From the NCBI RefSeq assembly GCF_006546985.1, contig NZ_VATK01000017.1:1-64000 (forward strand): a stretch of 64,000 nt of DNA. The letters run 5' to 3'. Positions 58,472 to 64,000 of this stretch are shown here, piece by piece (positions within the stretch are counted from its first letter, which is position 1; each line of letters opens with the position of its first letter). The notes under the pieces are model-generated. The model was given only the letters and a program-made list of their open reading frames with translations, was not told the DNA's origin and ran no database searches. The DNA is from Bacillus sp. 03113. GTDB lineage: Bacteria > Bacillota > Bacilli > Bacillales > Cytobacillaceae. Position numbers and translations under genes: made by a program.

Positions 58472-60892
58472 GTGGATCAGCAGGATAAACTTGATTTATT
58501 TAAGGAACAAGAAAAATTTATTAAGGGAAAGCATTTAGTGACCATCTTCCATAATGAGCAAAATTTATATACGGTGCTGCGTATTCGTGTAGAAGAAACG
58601 AATGAAAACTATGAAGAAAAAGAAGCGGTAATTACGGGTTATTTTCCTAAAATACACGAGCAAGAAACGTATATTTTTTACGGAGAATTTAAAGATCATC
58701 CAAAATTTGGGGTCCAGTTTCAATCGCAGCATTTTAGAAAGGATATCCCTCAAACAAAGCAAGGAGTAGTCACTTACTTATCGAGTGAGCTATTTAAAGG
58801 AATCGGAAGAAAAACAGCTGAAAGTATTGTAGAGACATTAGGGGAGAATGCGATTTCAAGAATTTTAAATAGCCCTTCTATTTTAGAAAAGGTTCCTAAG
58901 CTCCCTCCTGACAAAGCAAAATTATTGTATAACACGTTAATGGAGCATCAAGGATTAGAGCAGGCCATGATTGCCTTAAATCAATATGGCTTTGGCCCTC
59001 AACTATCAATGCGCATCTATCAAATGTATAAGGATCAAACGATTGATGTCATCCAAGAAAATCCTTATAAGCTCGTTGAGGACATAGAAGGGATTGGTTT
59101 TGGACGTGCAGATGAATTGGGGTATCAGCTTGGGATTTCTGGAAATCATCCTGATCGAATAAAAGCTGCTTGCCTTTATATTTTAGAAACAGAAAGTATT
59201 CAATCAGGCCATGTCTATCTAGAAACAGCAGCCTTTCTTCAGCAAGTAAGGGCCCTTCTAGAAGAAAATAAACGTGATACGATCGAATTTAGCGATATTT
59301 CAAATGAAGTGATAAAACTTGGAGAAGAAGGAAAAGTGATAATTGAAGAGGATAGGACATACTTGCCTTCGCTTTATTTTTCAGAAAAGGGCTTTGTCAC
59401 AAATATTAAGCGTATATTAGAGCAAACAGAATACGAAAATCAATTTCCTGAATCTGAATTTTTATTGGCACTTGGCAAGCTAGAGGATCGACTAGGGGTA
59501 CAATATGCGCCTTCGCAAAAGGAAGCGATTCAAACCGCCTTAATGTCTCCGATGCTGATCTTAACAGGTGGGCCTGGCACTGGTAAAACAACGGTTATAA
59601 AGGGAATAGTCGAGCTATTTGCGGAGCTGCATGGCTGTTCATTAGATCGCAAGGATTATAAAAAGGAAGAGCCGTTTCCGTTTTTATTAGCAGCACCTAC
59701 AGGAAGAGCGGCGAAACGGATGTCGGAATCAACCGGTCTCCCAGCTGTAACGATTCATCGATTATTAGGCTGGAATGGAGTAGATGGCTTTGAATATCAT
59801 GAAGACAATCCATTAGAAGGAAAAATCTTAATCGTGGATGAAACCTCGATGGTTGATATATGGCTGGCCAATTCATTAGGAAAGGCTCTTCCAAAAAACA
59901 TTCAAGTCATTTTTGTTGGCGATGAAGATCAGCTTCCGTCAGTTGGTCCTGGACAAGTATTAAAGGATTTACTTCGTTCTGAATGTATACCAACTGTTCG
60001 TTTAACAGATATATATCGACAAGCGGAAGGCTCTTCTATTATTGATTTAGCTCATGCGATGAAAAATGGCAGGTTGCCTGAAAATATTTTAGAGCAGCAA
60101 GCAGATCGTTCTTTTATACGATGTTCAGCGTCTCAAATAGGGGAAGTCGTTGAAAAGGTTGTCATGAATGCGGTGAAAAAAGGATATTCACCGAGAGATA
60201 TGCAAGTTCTTGCCCCGATGTATCGCGGCCCTGCAGGCATTGATCGATTAAATGTACTCCTTCAGGAAATCTTAAATCCTAATCCCAATGGAACAAAAAA
60301 AGAACTTGCTTTTGGGGATGTGAAATATCGAGTAGGCGATAAGGTTTTACAATTAGTCAACCAGCCAGAAAACCATGTCTACAATGGGGATATGGGTGAA
60401 ATTGTTTCTATTTTTTATGTGAAAGAAAATACAGAAAAGCAGGATATGATCGTTGTTTCCTTTGATGGAGTAGAAGCGACTTATACAAGGCAAGATTTAG
60501 TTCAGATTACACATGCTTTTTGCTGCTCAGTACATAAATCTCAAGGCAGTGAGTTCCCCATCGTCATTTTGCCAGTCGTTAAGAGCTATTATCGCATGCT
60601 AAGAAGAAATCTTATTTATACAGCCATCACGAGAAGTAAGCAATTTCTTATTTTATGTGGTGAAAAGGAAGCTCTAGAACTAGGCGTAAAAAGAGGAGAT
60701 GAGGAAGCTAGGAATACGACATTGGTGCAAAAAATACAAGAGACGTTTTCTAGTGATAAAAAACAAAGTGAAAAAATAGCACAAACAAGCCCGCTTAAGT
60801 ATGAGGATGAACTTATGAATGTTGATCCGATGATTGGAATGGAGAATTTAACCCCTTATGATTTTGTAGATAAAGTAGAAGCGACCTCATAA
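58472..60892 (+). CDS. recD2: RecD2-type DNA helicase
   Basis: RecD2 is a 5'-3' SF1B helicase of replication-fork maintenance that works without RecBC. The 806-aa product has the long N-terminal region with helix-hairpin-helix motifs (FKGIGRKTAESIVETLG, EGIGFGRADELG). The helicase core has Walker A TGGPGTGKTT, Walker B VDETSMVD, the VGDEDQLPSVGPG motif III and SVHKSQGSEFP plus TAITRSK near the end. The start is GTG 58472 after AAAGGAGGG. Confidence 0.94.
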   Translation: MDQQDKLDLFKEQEKFIKGKHLVTIFHNEQNLYTVLRIRVEETNENYEEKEAVITGYFPKIHEQETYIFYGEFKDHPKFGVQFQSQHFRKDIPQTKQGVVTYLSSELFKGIGRKTAESIVETLGENAISRILNSPSILEKVPKLPPDKAKLLYNTLMEHQGLEQAMIALNQYGFGPQLSMRIYQMYKDQTIDVIQENPYKLVEDIEGIGFGRADELGYQLGISGNHPDRIKAACLYILETESIQSGHVYLETAAFLQQVRALLEENKRDTIEFSDISNEVIKLGEEGKVIIEEDRTYLPSLYFSEKGFVTNIKRILEQTEYENQFPESEFLLALGKLEDRLGVQYAPSQKEAIQTALMSPMLILTGGPGTGKTTVIKGIVELFAELHGCSLDRKDYKKEEPFPFLLAAPTGRAAKRMSESTGLPAVTIHRLLGWNGVDGFEYHEDNPLEGKILIVDETSMVDIWLANSLGKALPKNIQVIFVGDEDQLPSVGPGQVLKDLLRSECIPTVRLTDIYRQAEGSSIIDLAHAMKNGRLPENILEQQADRSFIRCSASQIGEVVEKVVMNAVKKGYSPRDMQVLAPMYRGPAGIDRLNVLLQEILNPNPNGTKKELAFGDVKYRVGDKVLQLVNQPENHVYNGDMGEIVSIFYVKENTEKQDMIVVSFDGVEATYTRQDLVQITHAFCCSVHKSQGSEFPIVILPVVKSYYRMLRRNLIYTAITRSKQFLILCGEKEALELGVKRGDEEARNTTLVQKIQETFSSDKKQSEKIAQTSPLKYEDELMNVDPMIGMENLTPYDFVDKVEATS

Positions 60893-60966
60893 TTGGAAAA
60901 CGTTTCTGCCGATATTTTTTGATTTAAAAACGAAAAATATAACTGTTCGGAAAGGGGGAAGATCTC

Positions 60967-61437
60967 CTGCGAACAGTCTCTTTATTAAAAGGATTACCGG
61001 TTATTGATTTGGCAAATGGGGCAAAAATAGGTGAAGTTTGTGACGTTAGCATCTCAGATGGAGCAGTAAAAGGATTACTATTAGAAAAGGGAGCTATATT
61101 CAAAAAAACATTTATGATCCCTATTCATTCAATTTCAAGCTTTGGCAGAGATGGAATTATGATTGACAATAAACAGTCCATAAAACCATTAAAAAAACCG
61201 AGTGATTTCTCCTTTACTCATCATCATCGTTTATCTGGACGAATGATGATGACTAATGAGGGAGAAAGGCTTGGATTACTAGAAGATGTATATTTTCTGG
61301 AAGAAGTGGGGACAATTGTAGGGTATGAATTATCTGATGGCTTCTTTTCAGATGTACTGGAGGGAAGACGGGTCATTAAAACAGATGAACCACCTGCAAT
61401 TGGGAAGGATGCCATTATCATTAATGTTAAAATGTGA
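60967..61437 (+). CDS. PRC-barrel domain protein (YrrD-like), probable CTG start
   Basis: The 156-aa protein has two PRC-barrel-like halves (LLKGLPVIDLANGAKIGEV and RLSGRMMMTNEGERLGLLED). The B. subtilis relative YrrD begins MRTFSLLKGLPV as I recall it. Here the matching text RTVSLLKGLPV is preceded by CTG at 60967, with AAAGGGGGAAG 5-8 nt upstream and an in-frame stop at 60940. No ATG, GTG or TTG lies in that interval, so translation probably starts at CTG. The alternative TTG 61009 has no ribosome binding site and would cut into the domain. Function unknown. Confidence 0.78.
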   Translation: MRTVSLLKGLPVIDLANGAKIGEVCDVSISDGAVKGLLLEKGAIFKKTFMIPIHSISSFGRDGIMIDNKQSIKPLKKPSDFSFTHHHRLSGRMMMTNEGERLGLLEDVYFLEEVGTIVGYELSDGFFSDVLEGRRVIKTDEPPAIGKDAIIINVKM

Positions 61438-61448
61438 GGTGTCGTCCT

Positions 61449-61649
61449 GTGTTTCATTGTCCCAACTGCCAAAGTAAGGATATTGGTAAAATAGGTATGA
61501 GCCAGTATTATTGCTGGAGTTGTTTTATTGAGTTATCCGTAGTTGATGGAGTTATCCATACTCATCAAGTTGAGGAAGACGGTAGTTTAAGCTCCCTAGA
61601 TGATTTATTTGAAGAAGATAGCAGAAAATGGTCAGCCGAAAGCGGCTGA
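61449..61649 (+). CDS. Small zinc-ribbon-like protein (YrzR-like)
   Basis: The 66-aa product has a four-cysteine pattern, FHCPNCQSKDIGK and YYCWSCFIEL, typical of a zinc ribbon, then an acidic tail (SSLDDLFEED). GTG 61449 follows GAGGTG with good spacing; an in-frame GTG at 61434 overlapping yrrD is less likely. The position matches B. subtilis yrzR. The terminator overlaps its last codons. Function unknown. Confidence 0.8.
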   Translation: MFHCPNCQSKDIGKIGMSQYYCWSCFIELSVVDGVIHTHQVEEDGSLSSLDDLFEEDSRKWSAESG

Positions 61650-61660
61650 TCATTTTTTTT
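61629..61660 (+). terminator. Terminator overlapping the yrzR-like stop codon
   Basis: TGGTCAGCCG, loop AAAG... (61639-61642), CGGCTGATCA form a 10-bp stem with one G-U pair, followed by a T-run. The left arm and loop encode the last residues, and the stop TGA lies within the right arm. Confidence 0.9.
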
Positions 61661-61710
61661 GAATAAAAAAGCTTTTCTTTTTTAAGAATAAGTTTATGGA
61701 GGTGTGTGCT

Positions 61711-62778
61711 TTGGATATTCAGGTTAAGTGGTATTATCGATTGGGGTTTTTGCTATTATTATTCGTTGTGTTATTTGTGTTTATAAAGCTTCAGCAAGTA
61801 TGGCTTCCCATTTTAAAACTGATCATGACGATTATTAGTCCGTTTATAATAGCTGCTTTTATAACTTATTTGCTTCATCCAATTGTAGAGAAGCTTCATC
61901 AAAGTGGTTGGAATCGAGGATTAAGTGTATTTTTTATATATTTTTTGTTTTTTGGAGGAGTTGGTTATGCTCTCTATATGGTGATTCCTGCGTTTAATCT
62001 CCAGCTAAAGGAACTAGCAGAAAGTGCCCCTCAATTGGCTGATCAATATCGTGAATGGACTAGTTTTATTGAGAAAAAAACTGCCAATTGGCCAGATGGG
62101 ATTCAGGACCGAGTAGATGATGGGATTACAACATTAGAAGCAAAGATCGATCTTCTGCTTTCTAACATATTAAATTGGTTTGTTAATCTCGCTAACTTCA
62201 TTATTCTGCTTGCGTTAATTCCCTTTATTTCGTTTTATATGCTTAAGGATATTACATTAATGAAAAAAGCAGTTTGGTATATTACGCCTAGAAAGTGGAG
62301 AAGAGAAGGAGTTCACTTTTTAAGAGATGTGAATCATTCTTTAGGCAGCTATATAAGAGGACAACTACTCGTTTGTGTTATCATTGGAACCATTTCTGCC
62401 TTATTATTTTGGCTTTTTCATATGAGATATCCATTGCTGTTGGGATTTATTATTGGCGTAACCGATGTCATTCCTTATTATGGCCCCATCATAGGAGCCA
62501 TCCCAGCTGTATTAATATCATTAACGATTTCTTTTAAAATGGTGATCATTACAATTATTATTATTATTGCGCTTCAATTTTTAGAAGGGAATGTATTATC
62601 TCCAATGATTGTTGGGAAAAGCCTTCAAATGCACCCCTTATTTATTATGTTTGCCCTCCTTGTTGGAGGGGAGGTCGGAGGAATTATTGGCCTTATCCTT
62701 GCTGTCCCTGTTTTGTCTATCGTCAAGGTAGCGCTTATTCATGCTCGAATCCATTTTGGGAAAAAATCAAGTATTTAA
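61711..62778 (+). CDS. AI-2E family transporter (YrrI-like)
   Basis: The 355-aa protein has about eight membrane helices and the family pattern: two N-terminal helices (FLLLLFVVLFVFIKL, PFIIAAFITYLLHPIVEKL), a periplasmic coiled part, then the C-terminal DVIPYYGPIIGAIPAVLIS and GNVLSPMIVGKSLQMHPL motifs. The family includes the AI-2 exporter TqsA and Na+/H+ antiporters, so substrate cannot be stated. TTG 61711 lies 8 nt after GGAGG. It sits upstream of the alaS T-box. Confidence 0.9.
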   Translation: MDIQVKWYYRLGFLLLLFVVLFVFIKLQQVWLPILKLIMTIISPFIIAAFITYLLHPIVEKLHQSGWNRGLSVFFIYFLFFGGVGYALYMVIPAFNLQLKELAESAPQLADQYREWTSFIEKKTANWPDGIQDRVDDGITTLEAKIDLLLSNILNWFVNLANFIILLALIPFISFYMLKDITLMKKAVWYITPRKWRREGVHFLRDVNHSLGSYIRGQLLVCVIIGTISALLFWLFHMRYPLLLGFIIGVTDVIPYYGPIIGAIPAVLISLTISFKMVIITIIIIIALQFLEGNVLSPMIVGKSLQMHPLFIMFALLVGGEVGGIIGLILAVPVLSIVKVALIHARIHFGKKSSI

Positions 62779-62798
62779 GGAGAAGATTATAAAGGACA

Positions 62799-62828
62799 TT
62801 GACAAGCATATATCGATCTAGCTATAAT
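62799..62828 (+). promoter_or_regulatory. Promoter of the alaS T-box transcript
   Basis: TTGACA (62799-62804), 18-nt spacer, and a perfect TATAAT (62823-62828). Transcription would start near 62835. Confidence 0.85.
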
Positions 62829-62834
62829 GCGTTA

Positions 62835-63095
62835 TGAGAAATATAATCGTAAAATGAAGAAGGATCAAGTATGTTATAGCCCACTTTATTGCTTTTAAAG
62901 CAAGTCAGAGAGGAATTTCCTTGGCTGCAAGAAATTCAGGTGAAGGATAACAGAAAGCTAATCCAGAGTGCAGCTAATCACTGTCGTTTAACCGCGTTAA
63001 GGTGTATGAGAGATGGATATGAGACAGATGATATCCAAAATCAGGGTGGTACCGCGAGTATAGCTCTCGTCCCTGTCCAGGGATGGGGGCTTTTT
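62835..63095 (+). ncRNA. T-box leader for alaS
   Basis: Stem I has GGATC followed by AAGTA on the 5' side (about 62861-62870) and the specifier GCT (Ala) at 62957-62959 followed by AATCC on the 3' side. The conserved T-box AGGGTGGTACCGCG is at 63043-63056. The terminator AGCTCTCGTCCCT / AGGGATGGGGGCT (63062-63074, 63079-63091) with Ts follows. Uncharged tRNA-Ala should allow read-through into alaS. Confidence 0.95.
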
Positions 63096-63157
63096 GTGTT
63101 TACATAAATGAAACACAGTGATGAAGAGGCTTTTCTATAAATAAGGAGGTTTTTATT

Positions 63158-64000
63158 ATGAAAAAGCTAACTGGTTCACAAATTCGTCAAATGTATCTTG
63201 ACTTCTTTAAAGAAAAAGGACATTCTATCGAACCAAGTGCATCGTTAGTACCCCATGATGATCCATCATTATTATGGATTAACAGTGGTGTAGCTACCTT
63301 GAAAAAATATTTTGATGGTCGTGTGGTACCAGAAAATCCACGTATTACAAATGCACAAAAATCAATTCGAACCAATGATATTGAAAACGTAGGAAAGACA
63401 GCAAGACATCATACGTTTTTTGAAATGCTAGGAAATTTTTCAATCGGTGAATATTTTAAAGTTGAAGCTATTACTTGGGCCTGGGAATTTTTAACCGATG
63501 AAAAATGGATTGGGTTTGAAAAAGAAAAACTATCTGTTACGATTCACCCTGAAGATGAAGAGGCTTTTGAAATCTGGAATAACAAGATTGGTGTTCCAGC
63601 TGAAAGAATTATTCGTATTGAAGGAAACTTCTGGGATATAGGGGAAGGTCCGAGTGGTCCAAATACGGAAATTTTTTATGATCGTGGTCCTGCTTATGGG
63701 AATGACGAAAATGACCCTGAACTATATCCAGGCGGGGAGAATGAACGTTACCTAGAAGTATGGAATCTTGTTTTCTCAGAATTCAATCATAATCCTGATG
63801 GTACATATACTCCACTGCCGAAAAAGAATATTGATACTGGGATGGGTCTAGAACGTATGGCATCCGTTGTTCAAGATGTGCAGACAAATTTTGACACGGA
63901 TTTATTTATCCCAATCATTCGAGCAACAGAAGAAATTTCTGGTGCTGTTTATAATCAAAACCAAGAAACAGATGTTGCCTTTAAAGTTGTTGCTGACCAT
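63158..64000 (+). CDS. alaS: Alanyl-tRNA synthetase, N-terminal part (cut by window end)
   Basis: The first 281 residues of AlaRS are present, beginning [20 protein letters not shown]. They include the class II motifs ([42 protein letters not shown]) and the catalytic core up to [16 protein letters not shown]. The editing and C-Ala domains lie outside. AAGGAGG precedes the ATG. The gene is controlled by the T-box directly upstream. Confidence 0.98.
   Translation, partial: MKKLTGSQIRQMYLDFFKEKGHSIEPSASLVPHDDPSLLWINSGVATLKKYFDGRVVPENPRITNAQKSIRTNDIENVGKTARHHTFFEMLGNFSIGEYFKVEAITWAWEFLTDEKWIGFEKEKLSVTIHPEDEEAFEIWNNKIGVPAERIIRIEGNFWDIGEGPSGPNTEIFYDRGPAYGNDENDPELYPGGENERYLEVWNLVFSEFNHNPDGTYTPLPKKNIDTGMGLERMASVVQDVQTNFDTDLFIPIIRATEEISGAVYNQNQETDVAFKVVADH

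Noticed and set aside
62889-63107. Open frame of 72 codons upstream of alaS
   Set aside because: It lies wholly in the T-box leader, crosses its terminator and has no ribosome binding site.

Overview
The window is a conserved chromosomal stretch from a low-GC, endospore-forming Bacillaceae (Bacillus sensu lato). Evidence: gene order matching the Bacillus radC-mre-min-spoIVF / obg-nad-safA / ruv-queA-tgt / secDF-recJ-relA / hisS-aspS / cymR-mnmA-alaS block, many sporulation genes (spoIVFA, spoIVFB, spo0B, safA, a CotS-like kinase, a YhcN/YlaJ lipoprotein, bofC, spoVB), strong AGGAGG-type ribosome binding sites, frequent TTG/GTG starts and T-box leaders. It is not B. subtilis 168: it has an RNase E/G gene between spoIVFB and rplU, a SafA almost twice the B. 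subtilis length, and the yhcEFGHI-type ABC operon next to tcdA. The species cannot be fixed by eye.

Layout. 1-280: what looks like the 3' end of a group II intron followed by the last exon of radC. 438-4814: mreBCD and minCD (cell shape and division site). 4850-9278: spoIVFA/spoIVFB (pro-sigma-K processing), RNase G, then an L21-type leader with rplU, prp and rpmA. 9406-12845: spo0B, obg, pheB, pheA. 12908-18390: the NAD synthesis divergon, nifS-niaR leftward and nadB-nadC-nadA rightward, with a NiaR-like palindrome between. 18644-24010: spore coat and sporulation genes (repeat-rich SafA, coat kinase, YhcN/YlaJ lipoprotein, yebC, bofC). 24159-28569: ruvAB, DUF2905, queA, tgt, yajC. 28643-34839: membrane proteins, spoVB, comN and secDF, with a cluster of dispersed intergenic repeats. 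35114-43022: recJ, apt, relA, dtd and an SH3-amidase. 43230-47972: a small ORF, T-box, hisS, aspS, 6S RNA, tcdA. 48034-51948: a GntR-controlled ABC transporter operon headed by an 18-bp perfect inverted repeat. 52080-54375: an M23-like membrane protein and rarA. 54817-64000: cymR, iscS, mnmA, a TPR protein, recD2, yrrD, yrzR, an AI-2E family protein, then a T-box and the 5' part of alaS.

How genes work together. nifS supplies sulfur for the NadA Fe-S cluster and NiaR represses the pathway. iscS and mnmA form a sulfur relay for tRNA 2-thiouridine. Prp removes the L27 N-terminal extension encoded two genes away from rplU. SpoIVFA, SpoIVFB and BofC belong to one sigma-K checkpoint although bofC is about 18 kb away. 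QueA and Tgt make queuosine tRNA. YajC and SecDF assist Sec export.

I did not find a clearly undescribed multi-gene system: most of the window is housekeeping sequence. The items most worth checking are the intron in radC, a family of dispersed (partly nested) repeats in at least five intergenic regions, the expanded SafA repeats, a probable CTG start in yrrD, a terminator hairpin inside the start of the coat kinase gene, the hisS T-box in which GAC and CAC overlap, and the perfect palindrome before the GntR/ABC operon. Coordinates for leader RNAs, promoters and repeat boundaries are approximate. Start codons were chosen by ribosome binding site and remembered family N-termini. No database search was possible.
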